This document shows positions 1-11,429 of a DNA stretch of 64,000 nt, in pieces. The first letter of the stretch is position 1. Each line of letters starts with the position of its first letter. Source of the stretch: Phylloscopus collybita. Its lineage: Eukaryota; Chordata; Aves; Passeriformes; Phylloscopidae. The notes beneath the pieces were generated by a model. That model was not told the DNA's origin, did no database searches, and saw only the letters and a program-made list of their open reading frames with translations. The translations under genes were made by a program, and so were the position numbers. Location of the stretch: positions 15,281,001 through 15,345,000 of the forward strand of contig JAJNNQ010000006.1 in assembly GCA_027886175.1 (NCBI GenBank). Direction: 5' to 3'.

Positions 1-2340
1 CCGAAGGATGAAATCAAGACTCTAAGGACCAGAGGAACTCCGTGCTAATTTTCAAGTTTTTAAGGTTATTTAACAGTCTGTGAGCACGTGTGAAATGAAT
101 GATGAAAGCATTGCTGTGGCACACCAAAACACAATCCTCTTAAATCCTATTTGTAAGTAATTTAAACATATGATTGTATTATAAGAACATTATTTGATCC
201 TCAAATTTTTTTTTTAAATTGGCATGCAGGTATCAGAAACATAGACCAGATGTTCTAAACAGATGAGAGCAACGGTAGACTCAGAACCCATTACACTAAT
301 GACTTTACAACTACTGTTTTAGATCGAGGTTTAACTCTTATTTGGATTTTTTATTTACCCACCAAACACAATTGTCACAGTTCAAAATGAAGAGTTATAC
401 TTAAAACAAAGTTCCTAATGAGATCACCTTGGAAATCTTTTCTATGTGACTTCAATAGGATGAGTTATATAAACTCTAAACCAATTTTATATGTGCAACA
501 AAGTGAAGCTTCAAATACTTTTTAATTGCTTTTGCTTTTAGGACCTCAAGCTCAGAGTTCCATCATTATCACTGTAAATTTTTTAAATTGCAGTGTTAGG
601 AATTAATGAAAGACATACTTTATCAACATACAGCTTACTCTTTTGGGTTTCAGTTTCTTCATTTATTTTAATGCAGTAATTTTATTGTTACCAGTAATCT
701 CATAAACTTTGTCCTAAATTTGTTGCTGCTTTCTGTGTCAGTGACAACATTATTTGTTAGTTTAGTTGAAAGAGGTCAGGATTTCATTTAAGCAGCACTA
801 GATGATGGACCATCATGTTGAATCTGACTTAGGTATAAAAAAGTCACATTGTAGTGAAATACAGAAATAGCCTATCAAGTGTTAAGTATCTGTACCTAAC
901 CTCTCTTTATATTTCCTGGTAAATTATGCTGTACTATCTTGTAGTTTATTTGTTCTACAGGAAAGTCAGGTAAATCAATGGAAGAGATCACAAAACATTC
1001 AATGATTATATGTTTACATGCATACAAGGAATGGAATTTACTGACACAGAATGCTTGTGAGGAATGTTTTTTTTCTCATATCGCTTCATTTTTTGAGAAC
1101 CTCATGCATTTTGCTGGTTATTCTTCTAGATGCAGAAGTTTGTTCTTCTGAGTTTGTTAATTCCTCTATGAGTCATGAGATTTTTCAACTGGGAACTTAA
1201 AGGCACAATAAGTGGCTTTTGTGATGGGTTTCCTAGTACAGCTGTGTCTATGATGAAACAGTGCAGGTTTCCTATGGTTGAAATACTACAGTGATTCTTA
1301 AAAGTTTAAAATACTACATAATTTATGGAGGCTTCATAATTGATTGTTTGGCAGATGTGAAAGATAGGTTATATAATCACCTCATTCTAAACAGAAAATA
1401 AAGACATAAATTTAGAAGGAGGAAAAAAAGAAAGAAGAACAGACATTGCTGAAATCCTTTGCAAACTTCTGAAGTATATTTCATGCTGCTATGTGCCAGC
1501 ATAATTTGTTGTCTTCTGGGACAGATTTTTGTTTTTACTCTTGTGTTAAATTGGAACAATAATGACAGGATAGACATTTACTTTTTTTTGGTCTTAGAGA
1601 ATAGGGAAGTTATAGGCACAGGAAAATGACAGAGCTAATATTGTACTTTGCACATCACTATCAGCATGATGAGTGAACTGAGATTACAGGGTAATATCCT
1701 GCTTTGAAACACTCTATCATTATTGTTACCTTCTTTGACGTTGTTCAGCCTCAGTGAAAACAACTGCAAAAATAGTTCAAATAATGTATTAATCAAATGT
1801 GTTGCAAAAATGCATGAAATGCAATGAATGTAAAGACAAAATAGTATGTTAAAGGTTCTTTTAAGTTTGTAGCTAGAACTTGTTTGTCTTCTCCTTTTTT
1901 CTGACTGTAAAAATGCCTGATTTTACACTTGTTTATTTCACAGAAATGTTTATATTTCACAGTGCAACAAGATACCCAACTAAAAATCATTAACAATTAT
2001 TTTAATATGAATAGACCAAACTATTATCAAGAAAAAACAATCAAGTGTTCCAGTGCAATTGTTAATCTAGTCAAATGATACTTCCATATTGTAGTACTTA
2101 CAGCAAAATTACCGTTAAGAATTTAATTTTTTAATATAACTTTTCCTGATTAGAATAGCTCCTTGAGGTCCTTATTTTGTAATAATGAACAAAAATAGTT
2201 GATAAACACCTTTCATTTATCTTAGTGAAATTCTAACTCCCCATCTCTCTCATTTTTTGCAAAAGAATACTGTCAGAACTATCCAAATTCATTTTAGCAT
2301 ATGTATGCATATTCTTTCTTCTGATTCTTCCAGAAAACAT
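1..2340. other. AT-rich non-coding stretch, no feature seen
   Basis: I see no repeat family, RNA gene or convincing exon here. Short open frames on the minus strand near 1377-1577 and 1793-1996 have a random AT-rich amino-acid composition and no splice context. An acceptor-like run ending at 541 is followed by only a weak donor. Confidence 0.5.
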
Positions 2341-2513
2341 GTAGTGAAACACTGAAATGAATTGCCGAGAGAGACTTTGTTATTACTCTTCTTGGACATA
2401 TTCAGAGCTCAGCTGGACAAGGCCAAACCTGATTTACTTTTGACCTGGTTTTAGATGGACCTATTGAGAGCCCTCAGAGGTTCCTTTCAGTCTCCATGAT
2501 TCTGATTCTTTAA
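2341..2513 (+). mobile_element. CR1 retroposon 3' fragment, old copy
   Basis: The stretch follows the 3' end of an avian CR1 LINE in sense orientation. It has a degenerate version of the line encoding the end of the reverse-transcriptase frame (gctggacaaggcc near 2412), then the tail line tcagaggttcctttcagtct, and closes with the short terminal repeat tgattctgattct at about 2500-2511. It is 5'-truncated, as most CR1 copies are, and heavily mutated, so the copy is old. I matched it from memory of the CR1 consensus, not by a search. Confidence 0.7.
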
Positions 2514-2732
2514 AGAACATGGATATTACTGTTACAGTTTATTGCTACTGGTGATATCTTACAATTTACTATTCGATGACAGTGTTGCTAATAGTTCCTA
2601 TTTAATAAGAATGCAGAAGAATTTTGAGGAAGAAATTAAAAAATATGATCAACAAATAAGAAAGGTAAAGCTCAAAGTTAAGCTCACCACAGGTCTAACC
2701 ATTCCTTTCATTTGACATTCCTCTTATACCAC

Positions 2733-2734
<2 letters not shown>

Positions 2735-2781
<47 letters not shown>
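2735..2781. repeat. poly(T) homopolymer, 47 bp
   Basis: An uninterrupted run of T, equal to poly(A) on the minus strand. No polyadenylation hexamer lies just beyond it on the minus strand, so I do not read it as the tail of a retrocopy. The exact length is likely to vary between individuals and assemblies. Confidence 0.95.
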
Positions 2782-2783
<2 letters not shown>

Positions 2784-3282
2784 TTCTCATATTATTTTGT
2801 GATTGCATTAAGAAATTAGTGAAATTTTTGAAAGTCTTTAACTGTAGTAACAGTGTACATGAGTTTCTAATCTGTCTGCTGGGTCACCCTACAGAAAGTA
2901 CCCAGAGGCTGCGATTTTTCCAGCAGTTTGTTATACAATTACATTTGATGTTGCAGTCATGAACTTCTGAATAATCCTGTTTTCTTCACTTCAGGGTTCT
3001 CTTTTAACAAAAAAGCAAATCTTTATGTAGATTGCATCCTTGGTGATATATGCACAAAGGTATCTTGTCATCACTCTCTTTCATAATGAGGATTATCTCC
3101 CATGTCATCTGTAGTAGACATGTAAAGCCTGCTGATATAATTCTAAGCAAACAACTTGTTTAGAGCTTACCCTGCATTGACATGAAAGACTGAAAGTAGA
3201 TAGACTATTTTTTTTTTCTTGTTAGCAGAGTCTTGCCATTATGGAAAATTTCAGAAAAAAATAGTATTGAAGACCATAAAGA

Positions 3283-3346
3283 AATCACAGAATCACAGAA
3301 TGAACTGAGTTAGAAGGGACCCACAAGGATCACCTAGACCAATCGT
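3283..3346 (-). mobile_element. CR1-type 3' tail fragment
   Basis: The repeated octamer aatcacag/aatcacag followed by gttagaagggacccacaagg is the reverse complement of the CR1 3' end shared by passerine CR1 and the CR1-mobilised SINE. It is cut off after about 64 bases, so I cannot tell whether it came from the LINE or the SINE. Confidence 0.75.
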
Positions 3347-4664
3347 TCATTTAGAAATATTTCTAAGATGTATTTCTTCCCTAAGGAAGTATTATAGAAA
3401 GTTTCAGAAGCTCTTGTATCAAATTCTGTTCATTTTGAAATTGCAATTTCCTGAATGAAAGTTTTCACTAAGAAGAAGACTGCCTGCTTTGGAGTTGATT
3501 TATTTCAGTTCATCTTAATCTAGCCACTTCATTTTATATGAAAAAAATAAGTACAAGGTCTCTGAACTTTACTGACGTTATGGATATACCTTACTAATAA
3601 AGGGGTTTGAATTGGCATATGGATCTAGGTATTTATATAAAGTATAAGAACAAAAGCTGAGTAAATGTTTCCATCTGTACTTCCAAGTAGTTCTTCTAAG
3701 CTCTCTCTTTCCTCTCAATTAATAGAAATTTCCTTTAAATGCATCAGCCACTTATATAATTCATGGTTTTTATTCTGTGTTTTGGAATTTTTGGTTGTGT
3801 TACTGGAGAATTAAAGCTGCATTTGACATAGTATTGGCATTTAATATATCTAAGGCAGACATGACAAAGACACAAAATATGTACACAATATGCGTTCTAA
3901 ATAGTGTATTCAGTCAATAAAGATATGACATCATCATAACTGTATTTCTTATTTTGTTCTGAAAAATGACTTTCTCTTACTGGTTTAGAAAAAATATCAT
4001 TTACCTGGACTCTGTAGATGCATTCAGAAGAAATCATACATTATTATTTTTAATGTATAACATCTGAGATGGGAATATGTGTTAAGAGGCTTCTGGAAAA
4101 TACTACCTTTATTAACATTGTGTCTATAGACATTCTTTGGTACTTTTTTAATTAAAATTAAATCTATTACTGAAGAATATTAAAGTTGGGGAGGCTTAGT
4201 TATTATGCAAACATTTGAAAACCTATTGATTTCAATACCTTCAAATGTTTCATTTCTTCCCATTGTTTTAGTCATCTGTTATCAAATCTGGTAGATGCAA
4301 TCCTGACTGAATCTTTCATTATTTTACTTTTATTTCCCCTTGATCTTGGTAGGGAGAGGAGAGGCAAGGAGATGTGAGGCAAGGAGAGGAAAAATTCATG
4401 TGATAATTTAATTGTTTAGATTTGAAGCGAATTTTAGCTAAGAATCTGTATTTAACTGTACATCATTCATGAAAAACAATGCAGGGGGTATCAGCAGGGT
4501 GAATTATTTCTCACAGGTATTCTCAGAAAGAACTTCTCAATGCACATTGTAACCTTTCTTTTAAAGGCAGCTGAGTAAAACAGTAGGAATCATAGAAAAA
4601 ACAATTGTATAAAGATGTTCTTACTGGAGTGTACCAGGATCACACAGTAAACAATGCTTGTATA

Positions 4665-4872
4665 TTTTTCTTTTTTCTTTTTCTTTTTTCTTTTTTCTTT
4701 TTTCTTTTTTCTTTTTTCTTTTTTCTTTTTTCTTTTTTCTTTTTTCTTTTTTCTTTTTTTTCTTTTTTCTTTTTTCTTTTCTCTTTTCTCTTTTCTCTTT
4801 TTTCTTTTCTCTTTTCTCTTTTTTCTTTTTTCTTTTCTCTTTTTTCTTTTTTCTTTTTTCTTTCTTCTTTTC
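4665..4872. repeat. 208-bp pure pyrimidine tract (TTTTTTC)n/(TTTTCTC)n
   Basis: Every base on the plus strand is C or T. The left half is mostly a 7-mer of six T and one C. The right half mixes in ctctttt units. Open frames called here on both strands, giving poly-K/R/E or poly-F/S/L proteins, are artefacts of this repeat. Long mirror-like homopyrimidine runs of this kind can form triplex DNA. Confidence 0.95.
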
Positions 4873-5517
4873 ATATTCCTGGGACAAAGTGCAGTCATAT
4901 TCCACCACTTACAGTGTGACAATGAATATATAATGTACAACTGGTTATGATAACATCATCAGCAGCATCAAAATGATAACTGTAACTAAACAACTGCTCC
5001 ACCAAATTTTACTAGTGTTTCACAAAATTCAATATTACAACTCTCCAAATAAACACCAGCAGATACTTACAAAGATATAAGAAAAATTATGAGATCTCCT
5101 GAGAGAACTCTTCATTATGAGATTTTGAGATTATGAGATCTCCTGCCTCCAAAGAAAAGGTTTCTCATAAATCTCACTTAAATGAAGGTTTATGGAGTAA
5201 ATGACAGTGTATGTAGTGACAAAAGCTTATATGATATAAACACAGCTATTCTCATACCCATGAAAAATTGTAAAAGTTGCTTGGATTCCTTTAAGATGTT
5301 GAGTTTGTTAGTCAGTGATTCCTTATGTACTGTTAGCCTGAAGAGCACCTTCCATGTCAGACAATTGCATGTGATCCAAATGGCTGTGTATCAGAGTTTA
5401 CATGGGGACATCATACCTTAGTTTCTGTTTCAGTTAGAGGGAGTTAAATTTGATTGCTTACATGCATATCAGACTCTTATATCATCTAAAGAACCCTGGT
5501 TTATTTTGCTGTCAGTG

Positions 5518-5763
5518 TGAGTGCTGTTCAAGAAAGCCGCTAAACTGTGGCACGATGTGCCGCATGCTGCTGTTTCTTGCACATTTCCAGGGATGGTGAC
5601 TCTGCCACCTCCCTAGGCAGCCCATTCCAATGCTTAACCACACCTTCACTAAAAAAAAATTATTCTTGATGTCCAACCTGAGCCTCCTCTGCTGCAGCTT
5701 TAGGCCACTTCCTCTTGTCCTGTCACGGATTTCTCTTTTGGAGAAAAGGCCAAAGCTTTGGAG
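5518..5763 (-). mobile_element. CR1 retroposon fragment
   Basis: Read on the minus strand this matches the CR1 3' region continuously. On the plus strand the landmarks are ccagggatggtgactctgcc, then ggcagcccattccaatgctt, then gatgtccaacctgagcctcc and cctcttgtcctgtcacgg. The left part (5521-5575) looks at first like a plus-strand piece, because the gtggcac...gtgcc motif is nearly palindromic, but it aligns in the same minus orientation. The terminal octamer repeats are missing. The open frames overlapping it (5512-5805 minus, 5630-5830 plus) are repeat-derived. Confidence 0.88.
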
Positions 5764-8700
5764 TAGAAACTGGGAGATAACAATCAGATCACATTCAGTC
5801 AACACATGTACTATTAGATGCCTATATTGAAGTTACTATATTAAGTTGCATGATTTCATTAACTAGAAATGGAGCCTGAATGTGCATCTCATGTACAGAT
5901 GCATATTTACAACAAATTTAGGCATCTGTATATAAAGAGCTGAATTCTTTCCTCGTTGGAGACAGGATTTATTTGCCTGTTCTTAGGCATTAACAGCCAT
6001 TCAAGATGTTCAAGCACATTCTAAATGAATGACTTACTGTTCTTATTTTCTAAGACAATCTAGTGTTTCTTTTGCTATGGCTTCTGAACAAATGTTCTTT
6101 TTTGGCCGATGATACCCTTCTAGAATATAATATTTTCAATATGATATCAGGGCAGAGACGGGGCCAGCAGCATCCTTGGGGTCAAGGCACTGCAGGGACC
6201 CCAAAGTCAGCCAAGTGCTAGACCTGAAAAACATACAGGCATAAAGAAAGGAAAAGTATGTGCAACATACTAAATGCTCAGAGAATGAGGCTACATTTTG
6301 AATAAAAAGTAAGTCCTTTTTATATCATGGAGATATAAGTGGACTTAGAACAACACCAGTTTGAGCAGCCAAAATATTAATTTCTATTTTTCACCCATGG
6401 CAGACAAGAGATGATGAAGTTTTTGTTCTTTCAAACAAAAGTTTATTTTCCCAGACTGTTTTTGTCTTTTTCCACACTGTTTTTCACCTTTTCAGATGAT
6501 GGATCGTCACTACAGTTCTGTTTTAGCACCTGTCGGTGGTTTCTCAGGATGTCTCTGGTTTTCAGCTACTCAGCTGTCCTTCAAAGAGGACAGCTTCACT
6601 TTTCAAAGGTGTTTCCCAGACCTAGTCCTCAGGCTGGCAGGTGTTTTCTCCCATTTGGTAGTTTTCTCCTTCTAACCAGGTCTTCTTTATAGCTTTCCAC
6701 ATCACCAGGATGCTAAATGCTTCATAGTAATGAAGCTCCTTTATTCCCATCCATTTTAATCAATACCACATTCAAATGGGGCTCTCACAGAGCTTATAAG
6801 TTTTGCCTACAGTTGTGAGATCTAGCTATACAGAGAAAATCCTTATTCTTAGCAGTTAGAATTCATAAGATTGTTGATTTGTTACTGAATTTAAGAGATT
6901 TTTTTAGTTAACTTCTTAGATTATTTATGAATTTTTATCTGCAGCATTTCCAATTTCCATTGCAGTCCCATAACAAAATATTTCTGTTGAGTTTATCTTT
7001 AATGATGAGAGAAATCTTTAATTATCTCATTATTCTGGTGTCATCATTAGAAATTACCATGTTATAGTTCTACTTTCTTTTCTATGAACTTCATTTTGTA
7101 TATTCCCATAACACTCAATGTTTAATATTTAAACCTGGTTACTGAATAAAATAGCAATCTTCCAGAGATCATCAGCAAACTTGAACACAGAAAACAAAAC
7201 TCAGATTTAATCAAATTTGCATTTAAATTAATACGTTGTCTTTTTTTATTACACTCTCGAAGTCAAAGGTAGAGGTACTGTTTATTTCACTGTTGTTGGA
7301 ATTGTTGTCCAAGTGGAAACACATACAAGGAAAGTGAAACTAAAGAAATAATTTTGGGGGTAGTATTTTAGCAGATGTTGGCAGAGTAATTCTATCAACA
7401 ATAAGTTTATATTTGCAATTAGTAGTTGGAAGACAATAGGAGTTTTCCATTATTTATTAATATATCACTATAAACTTTTCCATATAGTCTAAAGTAAATG
7501 TAGGGTAGAAAAGATTCAGCTACCATCATCAGTTAGATATATTTCATGTAGGAATTCTAGCAAACACAGGTAGAAAAAACCCTCTCAATTATTAAAATTG
7601 TTAAATCTGATGCGCGTTATGAAGTAGAAAAAAAAAACCCACAAATTTTTGAACATGAATAGGAAATAATCGTTGAAGAGCTGCGTTTTGATATTGTAAT
7701 GTACCTCAACTTTGCAGGCCAGCTGCTTTAAAACTGCTTGCAGGACTGGTACTGGTATATTGAAATATTTCTCTCAAGTATATTCAATGAATACATAGTT
7801 TGTGAACATTATAGCCTACAAAGTGCTCTTTACTGTGTTCTTATTTTATAACTTTTGCAAAATCTCTAAATTCAAAATCCATTTTGAAATAGAACTAAGT
7901 ATTTCTGAAGTATTTGAACAAGGGAAAGAAGATATCCATGGTATGTACAGATAAAGCAGAGATCTTTTGCATCCATGAAGACCGTAACCCACCAAGCAGA
8001 TTACAGTATTTGGTTGTTATGAAATCAAACATAAGCTCAGTAATAAGCCATAAATGTACATGTACTTGTCTCTTCCCTCTTTGTTGTCTCTGACTGGAAC
8101 CATGGGCTAGGAATTGTTTAAAAATCCAAATGTCTTGGGGATGTGTACACTAAATTACAGAGATCCTGATGGAATTTTATGAAAGTAAAAATTAATCTAA
8201 ACTATAACAAATTATGTTACAGAAAAGGGAACCTGAAATATTTTTACACAACTGGAAAACAAGGCTGAGTGAGGTTAGGGGTGAGAAAGCTAATGTTTCC
8301 CCCCACGTAAAGCACTCAGTGTCATATGGTGTGCAACACAGACACTACTATGCAGTTTTCTCTCTTACCTGACAGCAGGGTAGCAGCTGCACTTGCTTGC
8401 AACTATCTGGGGAGGTAGCTAGGAAAAGATTTTTGCTCTTCTATACAGATGGATCAAGATTTCACCCCTAGGGGATACTGCTATGAACAAAGATATTCTT
8501 GAACCTGAATAATTGATTTGGAGTTTAAGATATTCCATAAATAATAGCAAAAGTTCTAGAAAACATGCTATTTCTGACTCCCCTTCAAAAAAACCTGCAA
8601 GGGCAGGGTTCTCATATGTCAAGTCTTGAGTTTCTCTAAAGTTATATAGGCTTCAACTTGGCTTTCTTCCTGCTTAACACTAGAACTTAAATGCAATGAG

Positions 8701-9091
8701 TCACCTCAATTTTCCCAGGACTCCACTGTTTGGAAATGAAGTTAGCACTGAGAAATAAAGATTTATATCACATAATCTGATTTTGGCTTTCTGATACACA
8801 ATTGCTGTGCTTTTATGCCCAGATTCACCATAGAAACTGAAACATCCTAAAAGCTCTAAAGTCAAACAGAATGTGATAGATATTGCTGAGTCCAAAGTGA
8901 GTCCAACCTTGGTTATCACAGAGCTGTTAGATACGATAGAGACAGCTTTGGCACAAAATGCACTCTGTGAGCAAATACAAATTTTGTGTCGGTATGGGAA
9001 TACTCAATGCATTTTGGAGGGATAATTTACTCAGAATTCTGCTATTGGAGTTTCTGAAATGAGAAAGAAAAGGCAAAAAAGGCAAAGACTC
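5764..9091. other. AT-rich non-coding stretch
   Basis: Nothing I can name. A somewhat less AT-rich segment at 6400-6730 carries an open frame of about 93 codons (6411-6692), rich in F, L and S, without an upstream splice context. It may be an old unrecognised repeat. Confidence 0.4.
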
Positions 9092-9112
9092 TTTTTTTTT
9101 TTTTTTTTTTTT
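9092..9112. repeat. poly(T), 21 bp
   Basis: An uninterrupted T run with no associated repeat body. Confidence 0.9.
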
Positions 9113-10572
9113 CCCTAAAGGAAATTATACTTTTGGGGTTGATTAACTTGTTAGATTTATCTTATTAGGGGTCTCCCCAATAAGAAGATATTTCAACTGC
9201 CTTTCTGTATGTTCTGAGACAACACTAAAGCCATCAAACTGTCCTATCATTGACAAAGAATAAATTTATTGTAGAACTTGATGTGCAACACTGAAAATAT
9301 TTACAAGTTCAAAATGCAAAAATTAAATAAGAAACCGAGTGCTTAAATGAGGCAGAAGGTACTATAAAACTACAGTTTTCTAAGCCTTCCCTCATCAAAC
9401 CACTCAGTGTCAGGATGAAAACAAATTCCTCTTTGCCGCACCCTCTCAGATCTATTATTTTACATACAGAAACAATAAAGAGTCTCATAGACTGTTGAGG
9501 GGGACTCCCCCTACATTTTGTTGGGCTTGTCTCTGAAGGCAAATTTTATTACTGGCTGTAGACACTCACTCCTCCCTTTGCAAGATCATGCTCTTTTAAG
9601 CTTTTTACCTAACCTCAAGAATTTCTTCTTTTTATTTTCTTCCTACTTTGGATCTATCTTCTCTTCCTACTTGTGTCTTCCTCATTGATCTCAATGTCTG
9701 CTGTAAACATACCCTATTCTGGAGTTTCCAATGTTGTTCCTAATACATTTTTATCTGATACTATTGACACTACTGTCTGTGTGCCCTCAATGTTGCCCAG
9801 AAATTATCAAGTTCATACATGCACTACCTTTTTTACCTTTGAGATTTTTAGAAACAGTGTTCTACTTCAGCCTTGATTCCTCTACCTTCTTCTAATTAAT
9901 TACAAGCATTTTCTTAATTTTTATACTGTCTGCATACCAGAGCAACAGTGTGGCATGTTTTCCAGATTCTGCTTTTGTGCTCATACAAAATTCTTATTCT
10001 TGAATTAAGTGCTTTCCTGGCTTTCTGCAGATGTCTTGGCTAGTTAAGAATACTCTACAAAAAACACAAAACAAAGGAGCAGTTTTTGTAGGAATTAATA
10101 GACTTAAATAATAATTTTGACTACATGAAAAATATCCTCATCAGTGTGTGGCTGTCAATGTCCCCTTTTCTTACCATCTTTATCACCCGAGAGCATAAAA
10201 TTGCATAAATAATTTCTACCTCACCTAACACAAATATTGCTCCATGGAAGTTCAGATTAAGCAGGAAGGGAAGACAACTGTTTCTTTGTCCCTCCTTTTC
10301 ATTTTCCAAGTTATATCCTGTCATTTAAAAATGAAGACTGTCTTTTAGTTACAGGCCTCTGCAAGTTCAGGAAGGGATTACCTCAAAACTAACTGGTTTC
10401 ATTAGTTGGCTATTGTGTCCTTGAGAAAAAGTGGGCACTATCTTATTAGCTGTCATTAAAAAGTTTATGTGAGAAATCCTAAAGGATTTCTAAGCTTATT
10501 TAGGGATGGAAGTAGATTTTTAACAGGTTTAACTTTAGCCCTCTTTGCCACAAAGATACATTGCTGCCACAT
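9113..10572. other. AT-rich non-coding stretch
   Basis: No repeat or exon that I can support. An acceptor-like run ends at about 10030 (ctttctgcag), followed by a short open frame without a donor. I do not call it. Confidence 0.4.
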
Positions 10573-11130
10573 AGTGCTGGCTTTGGCAAGGGTGGGTAAT
10601 TTTTCTTCACAGTAGTGTGTATGGGGTTATGTTTGAGATTTATCACCAAAACAGTGCTGGTAGTACAGGGATGTTTTAGTTATTGTTACACAGTGCTTAC
10701 CCAAAGTCAAGGGTTTTTTTGCTTCCAGCTTCCTCCAGTGAGGAGGTGAGGGTGCACAAGAAGGGAGTTTGTCAGGACAGGTGACCCAAACTGATAAAAG
10801 AAGTATTCCATATCATATGTTGTCATGCTCAGCAATAAAATGTTGGACGAGGAAGAATGAGATGCTCCAGGTATTTGACTTTCCAAGTAAACATTATGCA
10901 TGCTGAAGCTCTGCTTTTCTGGATGAACACCTCATAATGGGAGGTGGTGAATGAATCCACTACTATTTTGCTTTGTGTTTATGGCTTTTGCCTTACCTAT
11001 TGCACTCTCTCAACTCACAAATTTTCTCATATTTACCCTTCTGATTTCCTCTCCCCCTATCCCACTGTGTGGGGGAGCTAGGAAGAAGCTGTGACTCGCT
11101 TATTTGCCTACTGGGGCTAACCCACAACAC
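10573..11130 (+). mobile_element. Solo LTR of an avian endogenous retrovirus, sense orientation
   Basis: I recognise the abundant bird LTR that begins TGTGCTGG(T)TTTGGC and ends in ...GGGGTTAAACC(A)C(G)ACA. Landmarks here are atggggttatgttt (about 10621), acagggatgttttagtta (about 10665), gacaggtgacccaaactga (about 10777), gtcatgctcagcaataaaa (about 10822, a decayed TATA region) and a tail ending near acccacaaca. The copy spans almost the whole LTR, about 560 bp, and has no internal gag/pol sequence beside it, so it is a solo LTR. It shares its family with copies at 15395, 30158, 38303 and 57932 but is the only one in plus orientation. The library name is not known to me with certainty. It is probably ERVL-like. 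Confidence 0.85.
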
Positions 11131-11375
11131 CCATATTCAAGTCAATGTTCATCCAGACTCCTAGGTCCTTTCCTTCAAAGCTTGTTGGTTAATTCCCTGG
11201 CATTTTCTGTTGCAGGAGTCTGTCGTCTTTGAAAAGTAAGTAGTTCCAGTTGCTGCTTAAAACTAAGTCTTGTACTTTACCTTAATTAAATTCATAGGCA
11301 TGGTATACCATGACAGTAACCAGTAACTCCTCATCTTCAGAGTTATTTTTAACTCAGATGTTTCATATACATTCC

Positions 11376-11377
<2 letters not shown>

Positions 11378-11425
<48 letters not shown>
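11378..11425. repeat. poly(T), 48 bp
   Basis: An uninterrupted T run. It lies just upstream of an acceptor-like sequence, ttctctttctttacag, ending at 11456. The run is part of what makes that site look pyrimidine-rich. Confidence 0.95.
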
Positions 11426-11429
11426 CAAA

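Noticed and set aside
4590..4950. Overlapping open frames on both strands giving K/R/E-rich or F/S/L-rich proteins
   Set aside because: They translate the pyrimidine tract. Stop codons cannot arise in most frames of a C/T-only sequence.
5521..5575. A separate plus-strand CR1 end next to the minus-strand CR1
   Set aside because: The gtggcac...gtgcc motif is near-palindromic. The piece aligns continuously in minus orientation with the rest.
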